This document shows positions 1 through 14,100 of a DNA stretch of 64,000 nucleotides, piece after piece. Positions within the stretch are counted from its first letter, which is position 1, and each line of letters opens with the position of its first letter. A model generated the notes under the pieces. That model searched no databases. It had not been told where the DNA came from and was given only the letters and a program-made list of their open reading frames with translations. The position numbers and the translations under genes are program-made. This stretch comes from Sinohyriopsis cumingii (taxonomy: Eukaryota > Mollusca > Bivalvia > Unionida > Unionidae). The stretch spans positions 90,950,951 through 91,014,950 of the forward strand of contig CM068825.1 of assembly GCA_028554795.2 (NCBI GenBank), in the 5' to 3' direction.

Positions 1-2063
1 TTGAAATTTCATAAATGCTGTTGACTATGTATTATGAAAACAATATTCAAAGGTTTCTAAAATTTTTGGATCTTCATCCAAATGTGATGGAATATCAGCA
101 TCATCTGTTCAAGAATGAAAGACCTCCGTGCCAGGACATTTTCTGTCAGAGTGGGTCTAATTCTGTTACTTTACATCCCGCTACTTAAAAAAAACAACAT
201 GTATCCCAGTTGGCGAGGTCCCTCAAATCCCCTGCCTGTTTTGGCAACTCACCCTCCAACTTTAAATCTAATGGAAGGCTCCACGTTATATACATCTGTA
301 TTTTGTACTTAACCTTGTCCTAACTCAATTTCAAAATGAACCTCACCTCACCAAGGATATTTATTTTGCAAACAAGAAAATACATAGCTAATATTTCTGT
401 AAGTGTGAATTCAATATTCAGATCATTATTAAAGGTAAACATGTTTACATGAATCTAAGTCTAGGACATTAAGTTTTTCACTTGCAATTCCTAAACTTGT
501 TGACAACTCTGAATGTTTAAAAGAAAACCGACCAACATTCTGGTTCTATTTTTGTGTCTTAGCTTATATAATGTTGTTGAAAAATTACCCATTCTTGCCT
601 TAACATCTGAAACAGAATCAGTTTTATTGAGTTCAGTTTTTAATTTGGTTGTATTTATTCAAATTATTATTCACTGGAATTACATAGTACTCAACAATAT
701 TCTTCGTCTAAAACATTAATTTGGAATTATAGTGAATACACGGCATTTTTTATTATATTTGTTGTGAAAATAAAAAAAAACTGTTAGCACATCACCTTTA
801 AATCTAGCAGCAAGACATTGGCACATTATCACATATGAGACTACAGACACATCAACAAATTCAATCCTGGAACTTTTTTGGAATACCACTGGAATTCAAT
901 TGGAACTTCATCCATTTAAACTTGTGATAGAATGTTTAGGACTATTTGGGATTTAGTTAATAAACCTGAAAGTTCTTAAATTTTTACTCTGTATTCAAGA
1001 AAATTAAATTATTTGCTGAATTTGACAAAACGTGTTGGTTCTAGCTCTTTTCTGTTACTTAGTTTAAGACAATAGGGTCATAACAGTATTTAAAAAAGTG
1101 ACATCTTGTGTGGCTTGGGCAATACAGTAAACTCTTGCTTTGCATGCATTTGACTGACCCTTGGCTAATATTACATTTACACAAGATATTAACACCAAGC
1201 TGAAATATACACCCCCAGATGTATGTCATATGCATATATACACAAATGCACAATATTATTTCCCTAGCTAGAACAGCCACCTTTTGTGTTCAAAACTTGA
1301 TGAAAGGATTCAAGTCACACTAATTCAACATTTGCAGTAAAGCTTCTTAGGAATGCAATATACACATAAATAAGGGATTTAGTGTACATTAAACAGGATA
1401 AATGGAATAAACTTAAATTAAGAGATATTGATTTTCCCTTTCCTTTTAAATGATCATAAGCAAATAATAATATCCATCTAGATGCATGTAATCTGAAGTT
1501 TTCATCATTTCTCAATTTAGAATTGATTCCAAATGCTTTAAATAATGAGAAAACATTTAAGCAAAATTGCGTTTTATCAGCATTTTCTACTGAAATAATG
1601 TATTGTATAAGTACCACAATGAATCTCTCAAACTACATACCCATGGAGGCAACTACTCTGAGCCAAACCATTTACTCTATGGATATGACCCTTTACAAAG
1701 CATGACTGACTGTTTCAAGGCTAAAAAAATTTGGGTTTATTTCAATTTTCAAAGACTTTTAAAGACCTCAGGGTAATCTGCTCGATTTTCCCAAACTTTC
1801 AAGGCCTTGAAAATGCTACCTCACTTTTCCCAAACTCTCAAAGACCTTCAAAGACCATATGAACCCTGGAGCTATTCTAAGTAGAAAAGACCAGACATGC
1901 CATCCCTCGAAGCCAAATATACTTTCTGTATGAGAAGTGTTGTTAATGGGTCCAAATGCTGCAGTTACAATATGACAACAGTGATGGTCCATCTAATAAT
2001 TATTATCTAAATATACTTATAGAACTTATTTCAAATGATCTATCAATTAAAGAAGCAACTTAC
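1..2063. other. BIRC6 intron 7 / left flank
   Basis: AT-rich DNA without a confident exon. A weak possible BIRC6 exon ends at position 104 (see findings). No recognisable transposon was seen. Open frames here are short and look random. Confidence 0.5.
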
Positions 2064-2113
2064 TCTATCCCCTCTATCTCCATGTGTCATGGCTGGTTGA
2101 GTTGCATAGGTGA
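2064..2113 (-). CDS. BIRC6: BIRC6 coding exon 7 (residues 318-334)
   Basis: A 50-bp exon with a TTCATTGCAG|TC acceptor and AGA|GTAAGT donor. It encodes TYATQPAMTHGDRGDR after a split valine. This matches the vertebrate VTLATSPAQ...TDGTDR stretch directly after the BIR domain. It was found by splice-site and phase matching, because it lies in no long open frame. The next exon, expected to encode the SCPHFLAAATKRG region, was not found with confidence between here and the left edge. Confidence 0.82.
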
Positions 2114-5100
2114 CTGCAATGAAACAAAATCAAAACAATGGAGTCAATGCCATCTGCAAATTCCTAGTTTACTATATATTTTATTTTATTGTTTCATGAT
2201 CAAGTCTTTTCTCAAGTGTTGCTATTCCAAATCCTTAAAACTGCATTTTATTGAGAAAAAAAGTCTATATTCAAATCCAAGAATTTAATTTTTTTATTTA
2301 TCTGTGGCAAACTGACATATAACACTAATGCAAAATTGAAGATTTAACTTTTTTGCTATATATTTGGAAAATGACTACAAGTTGTCGATCCTACAAATTG
2401 AGATAATATTTTAAAAAAGGTATGCACATTTAATTGTACAAGGCACATAACCATCATAATTTACGTGTTCACGAAGAGTGGTACAGTGCAATCCCCCTAT
2501 AAAGCACCCCGCTTTAACACAAATTCGGATATAACGCGGTCGTGGCGTGGCTCCCGTAATTTCCTATATTCATTCGCACATGAAAAAACATTTTTTTCCA
2601 AAGTACATAAAACAGTGCATAAAAAATCTATTATCATTATGGGGAAGAGTTTGCGTATGAATTCGAAGTTAATGTGATCGTGGCGTGGTTCCTGAAATTT
2701 TAAATACATGTCTGTGTATTTTTCTCGTACTGGGATTTTTTTTTAGGTACGAGAAATAGTGTGTAAATCGTTTATTATCATTTTGGGGAAGAGTTGCGTA
2801 TGAATTTTAATATAATACGATCGTGGCGTAGCTTCTGAAATTTAACAATATCACCAGGTTCTTGAAGCATTATGCCAAAATAAACATTATCGGAAATGTT
2901 ACTTATTATTAGTCCATGAATAAAGTCAGCATGTCGTCCTTGTGATTGTCTTCAATTAATTCTGTATACAATCGTTGCTCAAACAATAGCCAACATGTAT
3001 TTCTTCTTGAACTGCATACACAACCAAGCATCAGACAATGCGGTGGATTAAAGATTTTCACAATTTAATAAACATCAAAAAACAAAAGCCGCCAACATGT
3101 TTGCTGGGCTAGGCAGTGTTATTAGACGCAGTCAGTTGAATCGTAAAAAATGCCCGCTTTATTAGATGGAAAGTGAAAGGGTATGAAATAGTACATGCGT
3201 TCAGCTTTAAATTATTTTTTTTATATAAAAGTGACCCATGGCCACTGCAGGCCTACTGCACTTAGTTATTGGGTTTTATATGAGTATGGGGTTTACTCAT
3301 GAACTTGTTATTAATTTTTTTTTATAATAAATATTTTACCGTTATGGAAACGCAAGTTCACAAATGCAATTCGTTCTCTGCACTTTGCGCAACAAACAAA
3401 TTATTATCATTCTGGGGAAGAGATCGTGTATGAATTCGAGTATAATATGATATAGAATACAATCGTAGCATGGTTCCTGAAATTTTAATTAATGTACGTG
3501 TATTTTTCTCGTTCCCAGGAAAATACTTTTTTTAAGGTATGAGAAATAGTGTGTAAAACGTTTATTATCATTTTAGGAAGAGTTCGAGTATGAATTCGAA
3601 TATAATACGATCATGACTTGCTCTGAAATTTAACAATTTCACCAGGTTCTTGAAGTGTTATGCCAAAATAAACATTATCAGAAATGCTCCTTGTTACTGA
3701 TCCATGAGTAAAGCCAGTAAGTCATCTTTGTGATTGTCTTCAATTAATTCTGTATACAATCATTGCTCAAACAACAGCCGACATGTGTTTCTTCTTTAAC
3801 TGCGTACACAAACAAGCAGCAGCCAATGCAGTGGTTGATCAAAGATTCTCACAATTTAATAAACATCAAAAACCAAAAGCTGCCATCATGTTTGCTGGCT
3901 TGGCGGTGTTATTAGACGCAATCAGTTGACTAGTAAATAATGTCCGCTTTATTAGCTGGAATTTGAAAGGGTATGAAACTGTACATGCGTTCAGATTTAT
4001 TTTTATTTTTTTTTAAGTGACTCGTGATCATTGCAGGCCTACTGCACTTAGTTCTCGGGTTTTACATGGGTATGGTGTTTGTTTATGAACTCGTTATTAA
4101 TTTCCTATTTATGATGGACAACTGCAAAACAATATACCCCTCTGCTAGTGCAGTGGAGGCAATAATTACCAAATTTTTTACAACTCTTACCTGACAAAGG
4201 GACATTCTGTGTGTGCTCCCCTTTGACATATGGGCAAGATGGAGAATGCCTCTCATGCTCTGACCTGCAATTTTTTTAATCAATGTGATGTATTTAAGGC
4301 ATTAACACCAAGACAAAAATGTGCTTTAAAGCTAACCATTTTTCTCTTGTAACTAAAACTTAAAATTTAATTTACAGCTGGTGATAGTTTTCTTTTTTAA
4401 AGTAATGAATGCTTTTATTAAGTCTTATTTGCAAACATAAATAAGGCTCCACACATACACCATGAAAGAAGTATCAAATTAAGTCATCTTCTTAATACAT
4501 GGAACCACAGAAAAACCCAGTCCCAATATTTGGTTTCCCCTCAGATCTTGTATTGTCCCTAAGAATGCACAATTCACAATACAAGTATCAATCACATCTA
4601 ACGTTTTATTGTAGTTCAAGAAGAATCAAAAGATATACTACATTAACACTATAAGACACTAAAACTGCCATTTGGCTTCCTTTTTAGGTTAATAAAAATG
4701 GTACATCTTAAAATTTTAGATTCCTTCTGTTATTAACTTCATTTACTTATCCACAATTTTTATTAAGAGTAGGTTAAATCCTCGATTGAACCTTATCATG
4801 TCTCTGATACTCTTCTATATTACCTGGAACAGCCCTTAAGCATTAAGGGCTGTTAAATCAAACTAAGATTCAGTCAGTGCATAAAGTTATCAGCTTAATT
4901 CCAAATTAGTAAACCCATTTTAAATAGAAGCATTCATAAACAATATTATAATACTATGACAGACTTCACCAAATATTATTTTCAAAAACTCAATAAAAGT
5001 TGTACTTTCTCTATAATATAAAAATTCTATAACCAATACATACAAAATAATCTGTACAAAGTAGAATCATTTTTTTTAATTATTTCAAGTCATATTGAAA

Positions 5101-8100
5101 TTGCTCATTCTTATGTCCAAATTATTTTATATACTATCTATTTATCTCATCATAAAATAACTTGTATCTGAAAAGGAAAAATAAATAATTCAATTTTTTT
5201 TAAAACTCAAAATTAACAGTCTTGTGACAATGTTTAAAGACTAAATTACCTCACCCACTAAATACCTAAAGAATCACAAGAAACTGATGAATGGTAATTG
5301 GATTATATAACTTTTAGGGCAATGCATCTGTTGAAAATATTATTATGAAACAGAATTGTATAGAATTGTGTGAAAATACCACATTCAGTTTTTGTTTAAT
5401 GCATACATCAGAATATGTGATTTTCCATTTTCAACACTGACTTAACTTAATATTTGCTTACTGATCAATTAACTCCTTTTTTTCACCCAGATAACTTAGC
5501 TTCTAGTTTATTTTAATTTTTCTCTGAGCAATGGAAACATCTATGATCCCTATGATTGAGACATTTCTAAAGCAAGATGAAGATGCTATTGACTCTTTGT
5601 TTGTAATGCAGGATGTAAACCAGAAGTAATGTTGGACAACTTTGTTCTTTGCTGCAACCTGTAGAATTCAAGGGATGCTACTGTGATCCCTCACTGAAAG
5701 ACAACTAGAAATGTGTGCATGGAACACAGACTCCGCACCACAGTCCCTGAAAAATTACCCAAATGCAAAACCCAACTAATCTGTAACAGGAGGATGGCTG
5801 GCTGGCAGGATATATGGATGGCTGAATAGACAATGGTAAAGATATAAGCCCTTACTTAAAGGACTTAAATGATCAAATTCTAGATGAAAGAGCAATCATT
5901 GTAGGCAATAGAAGAAACATTTTCATCTACCAAGAAATAAACAAAAATACACTCATGTTATTCAGAACATTTCTGAAGCTAGTCATATCTGACACAGTTT
6001 ATATTGATGGTTTAGAGTGATATCTGGTACACATAGTCAATATTTTAACAGACAGAAAATTCATCAGATACAAGATGTTTTTCTCTAAAACATTATAATT
6101 TCTTAACACCCTCAAAAGACTGATTACTCAAAAATTTGAACACATCAATTTTACTAAACTCTTGCAGAAGCCACAACTCCACAAGGCAACCAAGCAGATG
6201 CTACTATAGAGGAAAGTTGCTCCTTTTTGCCATCTAACTCCTTGGTTGTCTTTGGTAACTACTAGATGCAATGGGCACAAGGTGAAGTTTGAAGCTGACT
6301 GATCACCTATGTCCATAGGCTGTAGATGGCAGATAATTAGCCTATCACAACATGCTCCCTGAGATCAAACACCAAGTGTTGGGTTTTTCACATCCTGTTT
6401 AATATGGGTAGATAAGCAAACTCCATCTACTTGACAAATCACAGTTCAAGTGCAACCCATGTCACCTAACCTTAGTAGCCCATCCAACCAATGGAACAAC
6501 TCTACCTTTAACTCAGAATTATACGATTACAATATACCTGTGAAAGTAGCTATATAAAGATCCATGTATACTCCTGTTCTTACCATGGCTCATCTGTCGG
6601 TTCCCAGCACACCAGACATACACTGCAGGTGAAGCACATGGCCCGATCATCTCCAGAAGAGTTGGGCTGGTGATAAAATCCTGCCTGGGCCATTGGTTCT
6701 GGAAGTGCCCACCTATGCTCAAAAAACTAAAACTATTATTATCTCCACATTTTGTAATGGACATAGAGAATTTTGTGATACTCTGTTACCACATTTCTGC
6801 CTATATAATGGCCAGAACTTCATAAAACATCATAGGTATGTCATCATTATGGTAATCTATGACCAGTAGAGCTAAAAGCAGCAATAATAATGCATTTTTC
6901 AGCGAGGGAAACAATCATTTTAATTATGTAATATATACCAGCTATTATTGCATTGCTATTATCTTTTCCTGTTGCTGGCCCCTGTCAAACAACATTATTC
7001 ACTCAGGAAAAAAAACTCTGATACCTTGGTCAATGTCCACAAATTGGAATATTATACTTCTTTGACTTGGACAGAGGTTGAAAGGATATCTGAGCAGAGA
7101 TGGAGGAGGGAATCAGGCACTACTAAAAGGTAAATATTACAAAATTCAAATTAGTTTACATTTTATTACCAGTAATGCATTACCTGCTAATACTGCATTT
7201 CTGAATTTTCCAGTGAAGTGGGAGAATGAGGGTCTAAGAAAAGCTGTCATGGTTTGTTTTTGTTATGTATTTTTAATGTAAGTTTACAAAATTTTCAGCC
7301 CAGTGCCTTCTGGTCTGAATGATGCATTTGGCAACCATACTCAACTAAAGATGTTACAATTTTCAGAAAGTTCTACCGGGTAACCATCAATTCTAGCGAT
7401 CAGTTACCTGTGTACCTGAATGCTTTGTTGTAGGTTCACACATGCCAACCCCCAAGTGAGGTATAAGTGTAATTTATTACTAAATATAAGTGACAAAAAG
7501 TGTAATCTGCACATAAAAAGAGCAATCTATATATTACATGCCATAATTGGAGAAAACTGTATGAAAAATGTACATATTGATTTTATTTAACGTACATTTA
7601 TTTTTGCTACTTACCTGGACATGCAGTTAAATTTTTTTTCACAAATTGGATAAATCCATGTGGATTAGTAGTTAATACAAGAGTACAGACACAAAAGAAA
7701 TGGATAAATTATTTATGCATAACACTCACTTTAACAAGTCTACATGTCTACAGAAACTTTCGTGAATATTCGTTATGTCCACAAATGATTAATGCTGCAG
7801 TATCCTCAACCTGTCATGGTTCGTATTTTAAAAATGGTCTTGTGCAATATGTAATTTGTAATATATGAGATGATTTGGTCATACTTTGTATTTATTTGCT
7901 ATATTTGCCCTTTTATAATGCATGCATATCAATTTGCACCTGCTGTCCACACCTTGTGCTTATCTCTCTAACACGCCTTGGTGACATGGCTTGTGGTGTA
8001 TTCTCCACACCTAATGCTGCAAACTCAGCAAGTTTGCAATTTGTCCACATATTGTGCCAGTTCTTTATTTCTCTCTGTGCTCACCATAATGCATTCAGAA

Positions 8101-11100
8101 ATAAAAGAATTGCATGTGCTGCATTTTAGAATTAGTAACTGCCAATTAATATGGACATTTCTCAATGCTAGTATATCAATGTCCAACTCACTTGTAATTC
8201 ATATGAGGCCACTTGGAGAATGTCTCTCGCCTGGCAGCTTCACTGTACATCAAGGTGCGCTCCACTGGCCCGCCTGTGATCTCGGGCTGACTGCTGGGCA
8301 GAAGGTAGCCCAATCTGTCAGTGACAGTGGAAGCAATGGAGAGTCCTGGACTGTGCTGGTTTAAGCGTCTCATCTCTGCTACCAGGCTACTGCACACATT
8401 CTTCAGGGCACAGTGTTGCAGTTCCAAACACACTGTGGCCCACTAAACAAAATAATAAAAATTAATTAAAACTATGATCAGACCAAAACAAGCAACTACA
8501 TATCAAGCTATGCCATTAGAGGTATGGCCTGGCCCAAAAGCCAATGTTGAAACAATATACGTACAGCATTTATCTCTTCATGCCAAGGTGTATATATGAT
8601 TTTCGGGTGCGGATCTTGATAATTTACAAGATATAACTAAAGGCAGGGTGACTCAAGCGAAATGAATCACCAATGAGTTTGTTATTTCACCTAAACAAGT
8701 CAAAAAAGTGGAAATAACTTCACCTTGCCTCAATTTTATGCCAACCACCCCAACCTTTTTTGCAATACAGTGCATTAATATTCAAAGTAAACATCAGCCT
8801 TTATGTCAGTATTCCCTTCAAAGAGAAATGTGGACAATTAGTAGTAAGTTTCATCCTCTTACATTTTTAGCAATCATAATGCTGAGCTATCTGTAAGCTC
8901 AATTCAAATACACCACTCCCTCGATAACTTGCAAACCCGCTTATAATGTGGGGTTAGGCGTGGCTCCCATTTTTTAAACCAGAAAATACCCTAAAAATTT
9001 ATCCCTATTTGTTGAACTTGAAGAAAATCATGATCAAAACAGGTAACGGAAACTTTGATGTATCGCTCGTTTTATCATCGAAAACAGTAGATAGGACCTG
9101 GACATTTTAATCAACACTATATGAAATATCAAATTTAAAAATAGGTCATAAATTTTTTTACATTTTCTTTCCAAACGACATTCTGCAATTAACGACACGT
9201 AAGGAAATTTTTATCACTGAAAATATCACTTACGCCGAGAAGATGCAGTACTTTAATAAATAAATAAAAAATTAAATAATTCTTTTATCAATTGAAATTT
9301 GTGTTCTAGTTCTATATTTTAGTTCCTTTTAAGTGTAATCGTCATACATGCAATGTATCCTCTTGTAATTAAATGTAAAATGCATCAATCTACTGTAACA
9401 GCTATGTCCGCGAGCATTTCTCTGAGAATCTAATTAAGTGCCAACGATATTTTGATAACTGACTTCTGGAAGTATTTGTTGTATTGTTGCACTTAATTAA
9501 AAGCTGACTTCCTTTGTATTACCAAGTTAATTATGTCTTTTGAATCAAATAAATGAGTGGAATAAAAGAAAAGTTAAAAGGCACGAAAAATCCTATAAAC
9601 TTAAAATCTAGCGGCCCTGGTCGTATGTCAGGTAAATTCACTTCATTTGATCAGTCAAACACTTATAAATGTTATTGTGTATATAACATAAACTATCAAA
9701 GATAACAAGGCAGCCAAGCAAAATGAATACTTCGTAAAATAAAGAGCTTGATGTCACAGATATGGACCATTGTAGGCAAGCGAGTTTCAGAGAATTCTTG
9801 AATTGGCACTTGAAGATATCCTCAAGGATGATAAGAAGTTTTCATTATTACCTTCAATGAAATCATGACACCAATATTGTTTTAACTGAACAATACAAAA
9901 ATTGAGTTTCGACATAGGCGATTGTCTCACGAAATAAATGTCTAAGTGTTTTTGGAGAAAAGGAATCTTGTTTGATGCAGTATCAACAATTAGTCTAGTT
10001 CATTGCTCTGTGGACTTCCGATTTGGCAGAATAGTATTAAACACCATTATGGGAACCAGACTCATCAAGAAAACAAAAAGCAATGACATAATACACAGAT
10101 TTTTTTTACACGCGTACATGTGATGCTTGTTGAAACCAGTTGGAACGATCTATCATATGTTGGACATTTTGAAAATAAATGTTATTTAAACAGAATCATG
10201 AACAACTTCATTGGAAAAAGCGCATTATTAAAAATTATTATCGACATGATTGTAAAATGATGATTTAATCAATAAACAGCCCAGTTCCCTAATGCTGCAC
10301 CCCCCCCCACAGTTTTCTCGATGTCAAAGCGATTTTTTTAAAAAATATTTGGAGGTCCCTCAGTAACTCGTGCCTTGCTTATAGTGCAGTCTATGTTTGT
10401 GGACCCCGCTGTGCGCGAGTTATCAAGGGAGAGGTGTACTGTAATAAAATAATACCTTCAACATGTGTTTGTTTTATTTTAACCTTCTACGAGAATATTT
10501 TTTAAAAAGATTATAAAGCATTTTTATTGTATGCATGCACAATGCAGCAGCTGTCAATTCTCCTCCCACTGCCTAAATCAAAGTGTTATGAGATCAGTAA
10601 AGATAGCGAGAAAAGAGCATGATATATTTAAGTAAAGGTATTACCAAAAACAAAAGAACAAATGATACGAGCTAAGTTAACGAGACTGAATGCTCAATCA
10701 AAGCATTTGAGACTATAGTCCTTAAAAAGTGCCACTACCTTCTTCCTAGAAGACACACCCTCTATATTAGGAAAGGCGCTGCTCCTCCCTCTTTTATTTT
10801 GGTAATTACACTTAATCCCTACTTTTAACTGAGAGAAAGCTGTTTCTTCCTCATGGAATGTAACAATTTCTCTCTCCCAGAAGGTTTGTCCATCCCTCTT
10901 TTATTACAGAGGAAAGCACTCCTAAGAGTAGGTACAGTCTAATATCTTTGAAATTTAGAGGGAGAAAACACTTTCCTTCTCTACTAAACCAAACCAAACT
11001 TAACTTAGTAAGACATTAAATCATAAGAAATACAATCATTAAAAGGCAGGGGATGAAAAATATACAGTAAAACTTCATAAAGATAAAGTGCCAACATACC

Positions 11101-14100
11101 AAGTTTTTTCTCTTGAATTTTCAGAAAATTTCAGTTTCTGAGGGATACAAACAGGATTTAGTTCAATAGTGGGATTCCACAAGCCGTTTGAGTGATGCCT
11201 GCCAAGTATTTGCTTAAATGAGATTAGAGTTATCAAAGCTTTATAATATATACACAATATAATTGGTTTATTCATCTGAGCACTTACCTTGATTGTTTTA
11301 TGGTTTCCTTTGGTTGCCTCTTGTGCAATTTCTATCTGTTTCCCAAGTTCTTTGATGACTTCATCAACAAAATCAATCCCAGATATTTCAGCATGGCTTA
11401 GAGACTTTAACAACTGAACTGCCTGCAGAGTAGAAAAAGGAAAAACATTTAAACACTTACATAAACAAAGTCTTGAATTAGGCCTACCTTGTGCATGCCA
11501 GAGCTATAAAATTTGCACATTTTCTTGTTTACAAGAGTGGTGATTTAAAATTTGGGGGAAGAAAAGATAATGGTGAGACTCTTTGATGATTTGACTTTTA
11601 GATCATCAGATGTTTACTATTATATCAAAGTTTTTTGTTTTTTTAAACAATGTTGTCATGTTCCTCCAATGCCAATCTGGATATGCAATGCTTAAAATAT
11701 ACACGTCATCCATTCAAGAATGAACAGCTCTTATCTTCTGCTTTATTGGTAATCAAAGTGCAAATGGCACAGATCACGATTATATGCATTTTCAAATGTA
11801 CAACACATGTTCTTTATTCAGATTAACAGGAAGAATTTAATTCCAGATTTTACTGAATTTAAGAGAAAAAGGGTATGAAAGAGTGTGCATACAAGCAGAG
11901 GTTTTTCTTACTGTTCTGTTCAAGCCAACAAAATTCCAATTTTGACCAATAAGCATGGATAAAACAGGAACAATGGTCTCAAAATTTAATTTTTTTCCTT
12001 CTCTTTTTTTTAATGGAAAAATTGGCTCAAACAATGACTTTCAAATGTCAAGTTGTGCAAGGGAACTGTGCTCTACAAGCTATACATTTGCACATATAAA
12101 TGTTAAGATGTCACCAGTAATGAATACTTTAGCACACAAAGAAAAATTGGTGCAAACACAATTTTTGCATAATTCTTATCATTCATAATTTTTAATAGCT
12201 ATGGCAAGCATTTCTGCTTGGGATCTCTGTACATGTCTTCAGTTTCATCTCAAAGTCATTATAATCAGTAGCAAAAAGTACTCAGTGGCCTCTATAAAGC
12301 TTCAAAGAGCCAAGTGACGTTCTTTATCTCAATCCAGAAAAACAATACCTTTATATTTCACAATTAAGTCATGTGATAGCACATTCAATCAGTGGATGCC
12401 TCACAAGTACTCAAAACATCCACTCTGTACATCAATAGGATCAGTTGCTACCAACTTGCTTAGCTACATGGATTAAAAACTATATATATATATATTAATA
12501 TATATATATATATATTAATATATATATATATATATTTGTTTCTCTAAAGCAAGGCAGCTATTAGTACCATTTTTGTAAGTCTTTGGTATGATTAGACAAA
12601 GGATCGAAACCCTACCTCCTGCATCTGAGGTGGATGCTCTAACCACTAGGCTACTGGAGTGATCTCTCAAGATTTTGACAAATTTTATAAACCTTTCTTA
12701 ATAAGCCAGTTGCACAACTTACTTAGAATACTCTGTGTGTGCATGTGATTTGGATTTTTAACGTAACTTTAAAAAAAAATCAGTGATATCGCTACAATGT
12801 CTGCAGTGTGGAAGTTAACAGTGATGTCTAGCACTGGGGCTTCATATCTCAGACACGTAGCATGATGTCACATCCAGTCACATAATCCTAATACCAGACT
12901 GACCAGTCCCGACAATAACCTCTTAATGTTGAGCACCTAGCAAGGCTGCTGTCAGTACCATTTTTCTAAGTCTTTGGTATGACTCGGCAGGGGTTCAAAC
13001 CCATGACCTCCTGCATCCGAGTCAGAAGTTCTAACCAGTAGACCACCGAAGCAGTCACTTAGAATGCTAAATGGACCCAATCTAGATTTATGGCGGCCCA
13101 AGTACTTGGATACAAGACTTTTTTTTTTAGAACTGGATACAAGAAGGTTGAATGCCAGATGTATCAACAGGATTTTCAAATTAGCCACTGTGACAGGCAT
13201 GTTGGATTCTGATTGGCAAAATATTCATTTACGATGAACTATATATCATTATAAGTATACTGGTGAAACCCCTATTGAATGTGGCCATCCAGTCAGGAGA
13301 GTAGTGATAAGATTTTCAAGATGGCTCCCATGGTGACCATATTGGATGTCTGATCAGCACCCTTTTCATTTCAGACCAACTAAACATATAATGTCCTCTG
13401 GTGAAAACCCATGTCAACTGTGTTCGACCATCTTGCATATCCATGCTGACACCATTTTGATTTACAAGCTACTAGAGATAAGAATTTTTCCAGTGAAAAT
13501 CCCATGGTGATTTAACTTTCCATTCAGGAGGAGATTTTTTAAAATGGCTGCCATTATGGCCATATTGGATGTCAGATTGTTAACATTTTTATTCAGGACC
13601 AACTAGACATCACGATAAGTTGTTTAGAGAAACCCCATTTGAAAATGGCTTTCCATTCCGAAGTAATAATAACATTTTCGTGATGGTTGCAATAGTAACC
13701 AAACCATTTTCTTTTAGAACAAGACATCATGGTTCTTTCAATAAAAACCCCATATCAACATGACATTCTGTTCAGGAAAAGTAGCAACAAGACTTTTGAG
13801 ATGGCTGCCAAAAAAGTCACATTGGATGTCAGATCAGCACTATTTTCATTCAGGACCAATTAGAGATATTAAGAAGTCTTTTGGTGAAAACTGTATATCA
13901 ATGTGTTTTCCCATTCATTAAGAATAGTGATGAGATGACACAGATCGAAGCAGCACCATTTTCTTTTAATACTAAACTAGACTATGTAATGAATGTGTGT
14001 TTAAAGTTTCAAGGCAATCATCCAAGTAGTTTAATGAGCTGTAATAACTTGTGATAACATATGACAGACCAACCCATAAACTCTTTGGTACATTTGCTAA

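Larger units (their letters stand above)
2114..4190. other. BIRC6 intron 6
   Basis: Largely filled by two adjacent partial copies of a Tigger-like repeat (2484 to about 4105). These are listed separately. Confidence 0.7.
8443..11287. other. BIRC6 intron 3
   Basis: Contains the terminal-inverted-repeat element at 8905-10441 and the adjoining repeat at 10442-10680, listed separately. The remainder is AT-rich with nothing recognised. Confidence 0.65.

Noticed and set aside
780-905. Minus-strand frame containing CQCLAARFKGDV as a possible next BIRC6 exon
   Set aside because: Weakly resembles the CPHFLAAATKRG segment, but no acceptor fits phase 0 after exon 7, so it cannot follow directly.
7978-8364. 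128-codon plus-strand open frame
   Set aside because: Lies antisense to BIRC6 exon 4; the minus strand has the conserved protein and splice sites.
12952-13200. Minus-strand frame with GGLLVRTSDSDAGGHGFEPL
   Set aside because: The peptide comes from the tRNA-like SINE1 head; the same peptide appears in another SINE1 copy at 21563-21793.
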